Of a stretch of DNA of 64,000 nt, positions 48,835 to 60,544 are shown one piece after another; within the stretch, counting starts at the first letter, position 1; each line of letters opens with the position of its first letter. The stretch spans positions 8,010,779 to 8,074,778 of the forward strand of contig NC_030383.2 of NCBI RefSeq assembly GCF_001625215.2. The letters are read 5' to 3'. Origin of the DNA: Daucus carota subsp. sativus (taxonomy: Eukaryota > Streptophyta > Magnoliopsida > Apiales > Apiaceae). A program made the translations under genes and the position numbers. The notes beneath the pieces are model-generated. The model worked only from the letters and a program-made list of their open reading frames with translations. It ran no database searches and was not told the DNA's origin.

Positions 48835-49536
48835 TGAAAGGCATATGTTCAGCCTATTTGTATTTAAAGAGGTACAACTCAATTCAGATAAGAAAGCTCA
48901 GTAAATAGCAAGTCAACGGAATCCGTACGAAGAACGTCAAATGATTTATGGGAAGTATATGTCAGATAAATTCCAGGATGCTGCTGCACACCACTGAAAG
49001 AAGTTCATTAATATGTTCAAGCCTCAGTGCACAAATAATCTTTTGTGGCACGTCCAGGAGTTCAGAAGATATAAAGTTTCTATTCTTTATTTTATCAGAA
49101 GATTCCATTTAATGAAGAAGTACTTACAAGACGAAGACTCGACGAACAAATCAATTTCTTAAATGTTTATTTGACAAAGAATATTTGATTTAACTAGATA
49201 CAGATGAACCAGACAGTACATCTGTGTATCAGTTATTCAAATTGAATATTTGAAGTCAAGCAGAGTTGGTGGTTCGTTCGTTCGACTGATCAAGACGGAG
49301 TTATTAATGTTTAAAGAAGACGGGAAGCAATTCTGCTGATGAATGGGTGATTAAATATTTAATAGATTATTATTTCACTTCTCAAATAATTAAATTAATT
49401 ATGTAATTTATTTGTTAAATTAATTCACTCTCGAATTAATTTAATTTATGAATTTATATGATTAAATTAATTAAGTGGATAATTTTCTATTTAAATATAA
49501 TCTACAAATCACATTCAATCATCCACTCAAGCTCAG

Positions 49537-49960
49537 CAAGACAATCTGAGATTGTCTTACCGAATTTCCAACTGCCAAGACAATCTGAGATTGTCTGACC
49601 GAAGCTAAGCCTGCAAGACAATCCTGATTGTCTGACTGAAGCTTACAAGACAATCCTTGATTGTCTGACCGAATGGTACTCAGCAAGACAATCCTGGATT
49701 GTCTGCCCGAGTATGCTCTGCCAAGACAATTAGATTGTCTGACCGACTGGATACTTGCAAGACAATCTAAATTGTCTGGCCGAATGCATTCTGCCAAGAC
49801 AATCAAAGATTGTCTGACCGAATGAAGATCAGCAAGACAATCCTTGATTGTCTGACCGAATGGAGATTGTCTGACCGAGCTCTGAATTGTCTTGCTAGCC
49901 TTAAAATTGTCTTTCTGCAGTGTCTTGTGCTTGCAAGGCAATCTAAAATTGTCTTGCCCT
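49537..49960. repeat. Array of AAGACAAT/ATTGTCTT dyads in the LTR U3 region
   Basis: About nine complete inverted-repeat units of the form AAGACAATC-n-GATTGTCTG start near 49538, 49577, 49615, 49647, 49684, 49722, 49758, 49794 and 49833, spaced about 32-40 bases apart, most followed by ACCGAA. Several half-sites follow up to 49960. The array ends about 70 bases upstream of the TATA box, as expected for an enhancer. Each dyad could form a small hairpin or bind a dimeric factor. Confidence 0.85.
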
Positions 49961-50029
49961 TGCTACTTTGTCTTTTCTACTTGCAATTGTCTTGTCTTTC
50001 AATTGTCTTACAAGTACAAATGCTTTGCC

Positions 50030-50037
50030 TATAAATA
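50030..50037 (+). promoter_or_regulatory. TATA box of the Copia LTR
   Basis: TATAAATA lies downstream of the dyad array and about 350 bases before the end of the LTR. The transcript would start near 50065. Confidence 0.65.
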
Positions 50038-50387
50038 TGGCATTGCATCCTTCATTTTTAGTGTTCATTCACTTTGTAATCAAAGCATTTGTAAAGCTTT
50101 CAAGTTGTTCGTAACTTGCTTGATCGTTATATCCACAGTTTTCTGTGCTTTGATAACCCGGTTGTTTTAATCACTAAATCTAGAATATACCCTGTCGAAT
50201 TTATTCTACGAACTTTAGTGGACATTAAAACTGAACCATTTTAATTATATAACGACTTTAAACATTGTTATATTAATTTATTAAAATCTGATTAACAAAT
50301 CATATTCAATCAGATTCACTTCCGCGACGATTTGGTACTGATTGTATTCAACCCCCCCCTTCTACAATCATATCTGGACCTAACAAT

Positions 50388-50400
50388 TGGCATCAGAGCT
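50388..50400 (+). other. Primer-binding site for initiator tRNA-Met
   Basis: TGGCATCAGAGCT lies two bases after the LTR end, one base different from the usual Copia primer site TGGTATCAGAGC. Confidence 0.85.
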
Positions 50401-53400
50401 GTTGATACCATTTTCCGTATCAGATCCTATACACACTCTGTAACGTCCAAATATTTTTTATTCGAATTAATTTTATTCCAAAAATTAATTTTGATTTAAA
50501 ATATTTTTCTTTCAAAAATCCAAATCTCATCCAAACACTATTCACTTCAAATCCTTAAACATGAGTACACAAAAGATCAGTAGCATCAAAATCCCACCGT
50601 TCAGCAAGGAACACTTTGGTCTATGGAAGAGGCACATGTTCCTATTCCTCCGCACTGCGAACAGAAAATACATCGGGATTTTGGACAAAGGTGTTACTAC
50701 TCCGATGAATGTCATATTAGCACACGAAGAGGATGGTGTGTTAATACCTCATCAGATCATTCCGAAAGAACTTTCTGAGTACACAGATGAAGAGAGTGAA
50801 CAGATGAATTTAGATGATGCTCTTCAACTAATTTTGGTTGAATCTCTAGATCCAGTGATGTACAATGCTGTTGTAAATTGTAAGAACGCCAAGCAAATCT
50901 GGGATACGTTAGAGATTATCAATGAAGGCTCAGAGGAAGTTAGGGAAAACAAGAAAGAGATACTGATGGCTCAGTATGAACAGTTTGGTTCCCATCCCGG
51001 TGAAGGGATTTCAGAAGTATTTATCAGACTTAATAATTTGATAAATAATTTAAATCTGAATGGGAAATTCTACGACAAGAAAGAGGTCAACATGAAGTTT
51101 CTCTTAACCCTTCCTGAACATCTGGAACACAGAATCACTGCCATCAGGGAAAGCAGAGATCTGAATGAGATTTCTCTGGAAAGACTCTACGGAGTTTTGA
51201 AAACTTATGAACTGGAGCAAGTTCAAAGTAAACAGAGATATGGCTGGGGTAAAACACAGAACCATTCCAGAGCTCTAGTTGTTGAGTCACCTGTACTGGA
51301 AAAAAAGAAGAAGGATGTTGTTGTTCCTTCTAAAACCACTCAGGAATTTGTTGTACCTGAGATGGGTCAGACTGCTTCTTCCAGTGGTGACGAAGAGTTC
51401 TATACGATGGAAGAGCTTGAACAGTTAGAAGATCAATCTCTATCACTGTTTGCCAAGAAGTTTGGAAACATGAGATTCCGGAAGAACCCTTACTATAAAT
51501 ACAAACCTACTGTTAGTAAGTTTCAGAAGGGAGGCTATTCATCTTCTACAAGCAAAGGAGGATACAAGACTGGGATGGTGGATAGAAGCAAGTTCAAATG
51601 CTTCAATTGTGGTGAACCTGGACACTTTGCAACTGAATGCAAACAGCCCAAGGTTCAAGGAAAAAGAAAAGATTCGTATGATGAGCTGAAGCAGAAGTAT
51701 GATGCACTGGTTAGAAAGCATCATGGCACTTCTGGAAGTCAAAGTTTCAAGAGCAAATCTTATCTGGCAGAAGGCAAAAGCTGGGATGATACAGATAGTG
51801 ATGAAGAGGAGCAGCTAGGGAATGTTGCTTTCATGGCTAATACTGGATCATCTTCACCTCCTCCTGCTGGAAGCTTTCAGGTAGATCCTACATGCCCTAA
51901 ACTGTTTATGAAATTAGGACTTGAAAGAGATGATGCTATTAAAAAGATGAAAGCTGCCAATCTTAAAATTGATACTTTAGTCTTAGAAATTCATGCTTAT
52001 AAGATGAATGAGATGAAAGTATTAAAACCTAAAATAGAACAATTGACTATGGATTTAGGATTACAATGTGCTAAAGTCAAAGTTCTAGAGAAAGGTGAGA
52101 TTGCTTTAAGACTTCAGCTAGACGAAGAGAAAGTTAAGTGTAAAGCCTTTAAGGATGCCTCCACTATAGTCAAAGAACTTAATGATAAACAAGAGATCAA
52201 GAGAACTGTTGGAATAGGTTTTGACTATAACAAATCCGTAGGTAAGGCTAGTAACATTACTCCTTTCAAGAAGAGTGCTGAGGAAAGAGGGATTCCTTTT
52301 GTTTTGAAAGATTCCCTTAAACCTTTGTTTAAAACCTCAGAAGCTGAACCTCTTTTAGAGACTCCTGTTGTCATTAGATATGAACTAAAACAGGAAGACC
52401 TTAAAATGAAAGAGAGTAATGAGATGAGAGATGAGATTCTGACTTCACTGAAACCAATCAAAGTGAAAGGCAATGTTAGGTTGCCTAACACTACTAGAAA
52501 AAGTGGAATAGACATCACACTTCAGACATCAGTTAGAATTGCCACTGATGTTGAAAATGCTTTTAACATCATTTTCACTTAAACTGATGTGTTAAAGTAC
52601 CCTAGACATCAGTTATTTATGCAACTGATGTGTAAGGTACGTGTTTAAAAAAAGTTTTCACCATTCCCACCCCAAGTTCCCTCCTTATCAAAAATTTCTC
52701 CCTTATAAAATTTCAACTTCCCTCCTTTAAACAATTTCATCTCCCTCCAATATTCATAACATTAAAATTTTAAAAATAAAATCATTCAACTACAAACACA
52801 TACATATAAATGTTTATATAATCAAAATCATTAAAATACACAAATCATATATATAATTTAAAAATATAAAAAATAAATTATTATTTTTTGAAAATAATAG
52901 AAAAAATAAATTATTAAAAATTATAATTATTCAACTAAAATATAAAACTAGAACTACTCTCAAACACATGAACATTATAAAATCACCCAACACATTACAA
53001 ATATAAAACAAAAATCATAATCCTACATAAATAAAAACTTAAAACATAAAGCAACAAATCATTAACACACACACTCAACACACCCATTCAAACAAAAAAA
53101 CGCCTGGATAGAGAAAAGAGCTCAAGAACCCTAGAAATCATCCCGACAAGAATCCACCGGCGTTTCTCGATTTCGTCCCAATTCAGGCGCTCTAAGAGTT
53201 AATAATCCTCGATTTCGTCCCTATGTCTTCAGTTTCGACATCTTTCCTGTACATCTTGCTGGTCGCTACTCTATTTCGAGGGTTCGAAGCTTGAGCTTAA
53301 TCAGTAGATTGATTGCTTAGTTTTTGAGTTGGTAAGCTTTGATTGGTGTATACATGGTGTATTTGGTTGTTTTTTGGGTTAATATTGGGCTATTGTATAT

Positions 53401-53525
53401 ATATATATGAAGATTCTTGATTTTGGTGTTCTTGTATGTATATGAGGGCTACTGATATTAACCTCTTTGTTTGTGATTTATCTCGTATGATTCAATTAAT
53501 TTGGTTTGCTTTTGATTTGTTTTGA

Positions 53526-53669
<144 letters not shown>

Positions 53670-54989
53670 TAATGGTACAGCTTTGGACTCCCTAATTATG
53701 TGTAGCTTATAATAGAAAAAGTTATATTTTGGTCAGCAATTATGCAAGTTCATGGACTGGCATATGATATTATCCTAGTCACAGGTATATATAATCTTAT
53801 ATATTATTCTGACCTAAATCTATTTTTCTATTGATGTTTGAACCTTATGATTTCAATTAGTTCAGTTCACTTTGGAAGTCCTGTAGTGAACAGAACCTTA
53901 AGTGGCTTATCTGCTGCTAATTTTAATAGTAACTGTTAACTGTTACAAATAAAATCTGTGAATGAGCTAAAAACCAAACTTTGCCATGTAATAGTGATGC
54001 TGCTACTAATAGGTTTACTTGAGAAAAGCAAGAAAGCGCTTATTATATCATCTAGAGATCTGCTTTGCTTCTCAGCTTCAATCCTTCTTTCTTTTGGTTG
54101 CTTGTTGCTGCTCTCGAGGCTCAATGGCTCTAAGTAGGTATCTTGTGGGAACAGATTTCTTTGAAGCAGGTTTTTTCATTCCTCATGTTTCTTGGTCTAG
54201 ATCATAACTATATCAGAACATATTGTACAACTTTGCCTGCATAATTAAGTTGCATATATTGATTGAACTTGCTATGATAATGAATCAAGTCCTTTCTCTC
54301 ACATAAAGTACTGTTTTCAGATTTTAAGCTCACAGGAGGTCACATTCTGAGAAGGAGTGAAGGTCTCAGGAAAGGAGCCACAGTTACATTTATTGTGAGG
54401 CATGATAGTAGCGATAGAGGATTATGTCTATAAAATTAGAAGAACCGGATGAGCTTGTAAGTCTTTTACTGTAGTTAATTGTGTCATGCAAGTTTTTTAG
54501 TAAAGAAAGATGATATATATAAATTTGTTTGTATTATATTTTCCAGCGAGCTACTAGGAGTCACAGGACTTACTCAACGGAGGACCTTGACTTCGTTTGC
54601 TTGGTGACTTCGTTCTCTTGGTGATACTTGATTATATCCAGGCTATTACGTAGTTTTGGTTCTCATTATTTAGACCATTCTAATTGCATGTTATCGGATA
54701 TTGTAGCTGGTGCAGTTGGAATTGATCGATGTAATAGTACGTTATTATGTTTTCGATGTTTGGATTAGATGAATCTGCATGTGTAGAACCTGATATTGGA
54801 TTGGAGAGATGTTGGATTGGTTGAATGTTGGTTGTATAGAGTACAACTGGTTTATATACATGGTAATCAAATTTCGTGTTAGATTTGGTTGTTTTATTGG
54901 TTTGGTATTTTTTTGCTGTATATGTTTTAAATGTGCATATACAGTCTATACAGGTTACTAATATCCAAATAGAGTAATTAATGTACAAT

Positions 54990-55415
54990 ATCGATTATAA
55001 AAGATAAAATGATGTTAATATATCATTATAACATCAGTTACAAAAGATAGAAATGATGTTAATTTATTATTATAACATCGGTTTTTTAAACTTCAAGTGA
55101 TGTTAAAGGCTATAGACATCATTTATTAGCTGATGTAAGCAAAAAATTCAAGTGATGTCTTTGTGGGCGATGTTAAAGGCACTGACTTTTAACATCAGTT
55201 AATAACTGATGTAAATGAGTACAATAGACATCATCCAAGTTTACAGAACAGATGTTAAAGAGTATAATATACATCATTTAGAGTGTACAAACCGATGTTA
55301 AATCCAACAATAGACATCAGTTATTAACTGATGTTAAAGACATGTACCTTTAACATCGCCCACAGTAACATCAGTTACAATTCTCCGGGACATCAGTTTT
55401 TAACTGATGTATATT
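54990..55415. repeat. Right subterminal ACATCAGT/ACTGATGT repeats of the CACTA element
   Basis: At least ten ACATCAG or TGATGT motifs occur, several as near-palindromes such as ACATCAGTTATTAACTGATGT, read as arms of 9 bases around TTA. The left counterpart is at 52510-52640. Confidence 0.85.
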
Positions 55416-55974
55416 AGCAGATTTCCAGTAGTGTAAAGCTGGTTTAGGTGTCAACTCTGAGAGAACTAAATTCAACAAGCCTAATAATTTTGTTAATAGT
55501 AAGAACAAGAACAATAGATGTCATTCTACTGAGAACTTTAAATTTGATAACAAGGTTAGAGTAGAATCTATTGATGTTCCTACTACTATGACTGATATTT
55601 CTGTTGTTCCTGCTTTTGATGCATGTCATAAATCTTGTAGTGTTGATAATTGTATGACTTGTGCTTTCAATTTGATGTCTGCTTATTTTAAAAATTTGCA
55701 TGCTAAAAATGAAAACACATCGCCTAGACAACACACAAACAACAAGCATGCTAAATCAAAGACTGCTAGTCCTACTCGTGTTAGGAAGGAGACTTATGTT
55801 CCAAAGCCTAAAACTAAGGTTTATAAGGCTGTTATTAAGGAAGTAAGTTCAGTCAAGTCTGAACCAAGTATCAGTCCAAGAGGCTCTGTTGTTACACCTG
55901 ATAGAAATCAGTTCTTTAAGTTTGCTGGACCCATTCAAGTGTGGGTCCAAAAGAATGTTTAATCAAGTTGTCTT

Positions 55975-58900
55975 TTGCAGGGTGCCAGTGGAATTGTTCG
56001 TGTTACCTGGGTGCTTGACAGTGGAGCGTCAATGCACATGACTGGCAATAGATCCCTGCTGGAGGACATAAGAGAAGGAGCTGGCCCTACAGTCAGTTTT
56101 GCTGATAATAGCAAAGGTCGTACTGTGGGATATGGCAAGTACAAAATTGGAAGGATCATCATAGAAGATATTGCAATAGTTGAAGGACTTCAACATAATC
56201 TCCTGAGTGTCAGTCAATTCTGTGACAAAGGATATTATGTTCATTTTGAAAAGGAGATATGTATCATTAAACATATCAAGGATAAGCGTCCTTCACTATG
56301 TGGCATAAGGAAAGGCAATATATTCGTAGCTGATTTGTCTTCAGGACCTGGAAACGAAGTTCACTGTTTCTACGCCAAAGCATCTGCTGAAGATAGTTGG
56401 TTGTGGCATAAGAAACTCTCACACCTCAACTTCAAAACCATGAACTCTCTAGTCAAGAGAGATCTAGTGAGAGGTTTGCCTTCCCTGGAATTCTCATCTG
56501 ATGATCTCTGTGAAGCTTGTCAGAAAGGAAAAGCAAAGAGAGCATCTCACAAAGGCAAAACCATCAATACCATTACAGATCCACTTCATTTGTTGCATAT
56601 GGATTTGTTTGGCCCCGTGAATGTTGCATCTATTGATGGAGAAAGATATGCCTTAGTCATTGTGGATGACTTCTCGAAATTTACTTGGGTTTACTTCCTG
56701 GCTTCTAAGGATGAAACCCCGATGACAGTGATTGATCATATAAAGTCAGTTGAATTAGAAAAAGGTGTGCCAGTGAAAGCTGTAAGGTCAGATAATGGCA
56801 CTGAATTCAAGAATCAAACTCTAATCAACTTTTATTCTGAAAAGGGAATTAGAAGGCAGTATTCAGCACCAAGGACTCCTCAACAGAATGGAGTCGTCGA
56901 AAGGAAGAATCGTACACTGATTGAAGCTGCAAGGACTATGATTGCTGAATCAAAGCTTCCACTGTACTTTTGGGCTGAAGCTGTGGCCACTGCCTGTTAT
57001 ACCCAGAATAGGACTTTGATCAACAAGGATCATATGAAAACTCCATTTCATTTGTATAAAGACAAGAAACCATATGTTAAACATCTTCATGTCTTTGGAG
57101 CCAAGTGTTTTGTTCTCAAGGATGGTGAAGAGAACTTGAACAAGTTTGAGCCAAAGGCATCTGAAGCAATTTTTGTTGGTTATACAAATAATGCTTATAG
57201 AGTTTTTGTAATTGATACTCTGTCAGTAAAAGTTAGTGTCAATGTAACATTTGATGACACTAAACTACCAAGTTTACAGTCTGCTGATCCATCTGAGTCT
57301 CTGAAGTTTGACAACTATCCAGACTCTGATTCAGATGATGATATACCACCTGAGGTTGCAACAGGAGATGACAACAATGATAATGATCCAGGCAATGGTG
57401 GAGGAAATGGCAATAATGCTGGAGATTCCACTGATGCCAGTGGTGGATCATCAAGTCAACCTGGCAACAACTCAGGGGGAGCTGATGGATCAACTAGTCA
57501 TACACATCAGTCAAATGATAATACAGCTGAATCATCAAGGACACACCTTCCAAGGGAAAGGATTTGGAGCAGAGATCATCCCTTTGATCTTATTATTGGT
57601 GATCCTGATGTTGGTGTAAGAACTAGAAGTGCTACGACAAATGAATGCCTATTCTCTGGGTTTCTTTCTCAATTAGAACCAAAGAAAATAGAAGAAGCAC
57701 TTGCTGATCCTGATTGGGTTCTTGCCATGCAAGAAGAACTCAATCAATTTGAGAGACAAGAAGTCTGGGCCCTAGTTCCAAGACCAAAAGGAAAATCTAC
57801 AATTGGAGCTAGATGGGTCTTTCGTAACAAGTTAGATGGTGATGGCATTGTTGTGAGAAACAAAGCCAGACTGGTTGCAAAAGGTTATTCTCAGGAAGAA
57901 GGAATTGACTACGATGAAACCTATGCTCCAGTTGCTCGTCTTGAAGCCATCAGAATATTTCTTGCATTTGCTGCACACTCCAACTTCAAGGTTTATCAGA
58001 TGGATGTGAAAAGTGCATTTCTGAATGGAAAGCTGGAAGAAGAAGTATATCTGGAACAGCCCCCTGGCTTTGAAAATCCAGAGTTTGCTGATTTTGTATA
58101 CTTCCTATTCAAAGCTGTCTATGGACTCAAGCAGTCACCAAGGACATGGTATGACACTCTCTCTGAATTTTTAATTGAAAACAATTTTACTAGAGGTGTC
58201 ATAGACAAAACTCTCTTTTACAAATTGCATGATAAAGATATGATATTTGTACAAATATATGTTGATGATATTATATTTGGTTCTACTAACGATAACTTGT
58301 GCAAGAGATTTGCTAAGTTAATGCAGAGTAATTATGAGATGAGTATGATGGGTGAGCTGTCCTACTTCCTTGGTCTTCAAGTAAGCCAAAAGGAAGATGG
58401 AATATTCATTTGCCAATCCAAGTATGTCAGAGATCTTCTTCGAAAGTACAATCTAGAAGATTCTTCACCGGCAAAGACACCCATGGCCACTGCCACAAAG
58501 CTTGACCAGGATAAATCTGGTAAGAAAGTTGATATTACAAGCTATCGAGGTATGATTGGCTCTTTACTCTATCTTACTGCAAGTAGACCAGATATCATGT
58601 TTGCAACATGTTTGTGTGCTAGGTTCCAAGCTGATCCTAAGGAATCACATCTTATAGCCGTCAAAAGAATCTTTAGATATCTTAAGGGTACACCTGGTTT
58701 AGGTATTTGGTACCCTAAGAATACTGGTTTTGACTTAACCGGCTATACAGATTCTGATTATGCAGGATGCAGGATTGATAGGAAGAGTACGTCTGGAAGC
58801 TGTCAATTTCTAGGACGTCGGTTGGTTTCCTGGTATAGCAAGAAGCAGCACTCCGTGTCTACTTCTACTGCTGAAGCTGAGTATATAGCTGCTGGTAGCT

Positions 58901-59202
58901 GCTGTGCTCAGATCTTGTGGATCAAGAATCAACTGAATGATTATGGTGTTGTAGTAAACAAAATTCCTATATTTTGTGATAATACAAGTGCCATAGCCAT
59001 TTCCAACAATCCGGTTCAACATTCAAGAACCAAGCACATTGATATCAGGTATCATTTCATACGAGAACATGTCATGAATGGTACAGTGGTGTTACATTTT
59101 GTACCCACGACTGAGCAAATTGCTGACATCTTCACGAAACCACTGGATGAATCCACTTTCTCTAAGCTGGTTTGTGAGTTAGGGATGTTAAATATGACAT
59201 AG
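55975..59202 (+). CDS. Copia pol polyprotein: protease, integrase, reverse transcriptase, RNase H
   Basis: The ORF is intact at about 1075 codons. The protease has [11 protein letters not shown] with Asp at residue 15. The pre-integrase zinc-binding region has [13 protein letters not shown]. The integrase D,D35E triad is at residues 210, 273 (RSDNGTEF) and 309 (NGVVERKN). The RT has the YVDDIIFGS active site at residue 762. RNase H includes DSDYAGC and STAEAEY near the C-terminus. It is in the same frame as gag and separated from it by one TAA codon, so there is no independent ATG; expression probably needs readthrough or splicing. It ends with TAG, and the next ORF begins 1.3 kb later. It copies and integrates element RNA. 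Confidence 0.95.
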   Translation: MQGASGIVRVTWVLDSGASMHMTGNRSLLEDIREGAGPTVSFADNSKGRTVGYGKYKIGRIIIEDIAIVEGLQHNLLSVSQFCDKGYYVHFEKEICIIKHIKDKRPSLCGIRKGNIFVADLSSGPGNEVHCFYAKASAEDSWLWHKKLSHLNFKTMNSLVKRDLVRGLPSLEFSSDDLCEACQKGKAKRASHKGKTINTITDPLHLLHMDLFGPVNVASIDGERYALVIVDDFSKFTWVYFLASKDETPMTVIDHIKSVELEKGVPVKAVRSDNGTEFKNQTLINFYSEKGIRRQYSAPRTPQQNGVVERKNRTLIEAARTMIAESKLPLYFWAEAVATACYTQNRTLINKDHMKTPFHLYKDKKPYVKHLHVFGAKCFVLKDGEENLNKFEPKASEAIFVGYTNNAYRVFVIDTLSVKVSVNVTFDDTKLPSLQSADPSESLKFDNYPDSDSDDDIPPEVATGDDNNDNDPGNGGGNGNNAGDSTDASGGSSSQPGNNSGGADGSTSHTHQSNDNTAESSRTHLPRERIWSRDHPFDLIIGDPDVGVRTRSATTNECLFSGFLSQLEPKKIEEALADPDWVLAMQEELNQFERQEVWALVPRPKGKSTIGARWVFRNKLDGDGIVVRNKARLVAKGYSQEEGIDYDETYAPVARLEAIRIFLAFAAHSNFKVYQMDVKSAFLNGKLEEEVYLEQPPGFENPEFADFVYFLFKAVYGLKQSPRTWYDTLSEFLIENNFTRGVIDKTLFYKLHDKDMIFVQIYVDDIIFGSTNDNLCKRFAKLMQSNYEMSMMGELSYFLGLQVSQKEDGIFICQSKYVRDLLRKYNLEDSSPAKTPMATATKLDQDKSGKKVDITSYRGMIGSLLYLTASRPDIMFATCLCARFQADPKESHLIAVKRIFRYLKGTPGLGIWYPKNTGFDLTGYTDSDYAGCRIDRKSTSGSCQFLGRRLVSWYSKKQHSVSTSTAEAEYIAAGSCCAQILWIKNQLNDYGVVVNKIPIFCDNTSAIAISNNPVQHSRTKHIDIRYHFIREHVMNGTVVLHFVPTTEQIADIFTKPLDESTFSKLVCELGMLNMT

Positions 59203-59670
59203 TTCTCTTGTATATATTTTTCATATGCATTATATGTTTTTGTATATTTTTTTTGTGAATTTTCTGTATAATTATATCTATATTATTAGATTTTATATGA
59301 TTTTCTGTATATTATCTGATAATATTCTCAATAATTATGCATGCTTGTATATTAGTCTGTAATTTTCTAAGTGCTCATACACTCCCCTGTAATATTTCCT
59401 AAGCATTTAGATAATTATTTGTATTTATTTTGTATTCTTCAAAATTAATTAAGCATAAATATTTGATTTTAAGTTAATTCATCTTTTTGAATTAAAGTTA
59501 AAGTCATAAGTATTTATATTTAATTAAAGTTGAAATCTACAAAATATTTGTGTAATTTATAGTATTGTTTTTCTTATAGATTTTTTTTTTTTTTTTTTTG
59601 TTGTTGTTGCAAAATGTTTTATCTTTTAAATTAATAAAAAAAAATCATGTTATTTTTATTTGTTTTTCTG

Positions 59671-59992
59671 ATTAGACAATTACATTGTCTACTGATTGGC
59701 TCGGCAAGACAATTAAATTGTCTTGCTGAACCGGTTTTTCCGTATTAGTTTCAAACAACTCGGCAAGACAATTAGATTGTCTTACCGAGCATGCATTGTA
59801 ACCGCCTCTTGTATCAGTAAGACAATTGACATTGTCTTACTGACACCTGGTTTTTCTGCCTGGTATCAAATCTCGGCAAGACAATTCAAAATTGTCTTAC
59901 CGAGACTTTAATACTCTTGCAAGACAATTCCCGATTGTCTTTTCTTTTAAACCCACTTCAAACCCACAAGACAATTTCAGTTTGTCTTGCCT
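59671..59992. repeat. Second array of AAGACAAT/ATTGTCTT dyads, upstream of the third ORF
   Basis: About seven inverted-repeat units start near 59674, 59705, 59764, 59818, 59877, 59918 and 59967. Several have longer arms than in the LTR, for example CTCGGCAAGACAATT paired with AATTGTCTTACCGAG. The core is the same as in the LTR array, but the intervening sequence is not the same, so this is not a simple recent copy of the LTR. Confidence 0.85.
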
Positions 59993-60013
59993 CTTCACTT
60001 CATCTTCTTCACT

Positions 60014-60046
60014 GCATATATACATACACGATCGCATATATACACT
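60014..60046 (+). promoter_or_regulatory. Possible internal promoter of the third ORF (TATA-like)
   Basis: GCATATATACATACACGATC, then GCATATATACAC, gives two TATATA-like motifs just 25-55 bases after the dyad array. This repeats the LTR order (dyads, then TATA). The spacing to the ATG at 60545 leaves a leader of about 500 bases. It is a prediction by position only. Confidence 0.4.
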
Positions 60047-60544
60047 CTCGGTTGCCTTCGTTTTTCAAGTTTAATCGATAAAAACTTGCTTTGATCTCGT
60101 TTTCAAGCTTAAACGCTTGCTGTGTTACTCCAAATCACTCGATTTAAGCCGGAACTCTGCCGGTTTTTGATCGAAATTTTCGCACCTCGACTGTGATTGC
60201 TTGGAACTTCTTAACTTCGCTTGTTGTGGCTGTTTGTGACTCGTTACCGAGTTTGTTTGCTTGGATTTTGGGTTTGAAATCTAATTAGGGTTCTTTGGCT
60301 AAGGCTGCGTTTGGATTGAAGATATTTGATTTTGGGGGTTTGTTTTTTGTTTGGACTACTAGTTCTTGGATTAATTGACTTAGTGCCATTATATGTAATT
60401 AACTTTTAATTCGATAATATTTTAATATTTCGAATTATTAATTAATTAATTAAGCTTTAATTAATAGTTGAAATTTGCGAGACATTTGAGAATTCACATT
60501 TAATTTGAAAAATTCTCGCTTAATTCAATTTTTAATTATTAAAA

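Larger units (their letters stand above)
48835..50385 (+). repeat. 5' LTR of the Copia element (left boundary uncertain)
   Basis: The right end is fixed by CCTAACA immediately before the primer site. Within it are the dyad array, a TATA box and an R/U5-like stretch. The second LTR is outside the window, so length and age cannot be measured. Confidence 0.65.
59203..60544. other. Spacer between pol and the third Copia ORF
   Basis: It is noncoding. The first 450 bases are AT-rich with a poly-T run at 59581-59599. Then come the dyad array (59671-59990) and a TATA-like stretch, followed by a leader of about 500 bases to the ATG at 60545. Confidence 0.7.

Noticed and set aside
49519-49941. Minus-strand ORF of 140 codons in the LTR
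   Set aside because: Its protein only repeats the dyad array (SVRQS-type repeats every 10-12 residues), so it is a by-product of the tandem repeats.
49537-49960. CRISPR-like array (short palindromic repeats at regular spacing)
   Set aside because: This is plant nuclear DNA inside an LTR, the linkers are shorter than spacers, and there are no cas genes. It is a promoter repeat array.
57260-57619. Overlapping ORFs on both strands in the pol linker region
   Set aside because: They are shadows of the Asn/Gly/Ser-rich linker between integrase and RT in the real pol frame.
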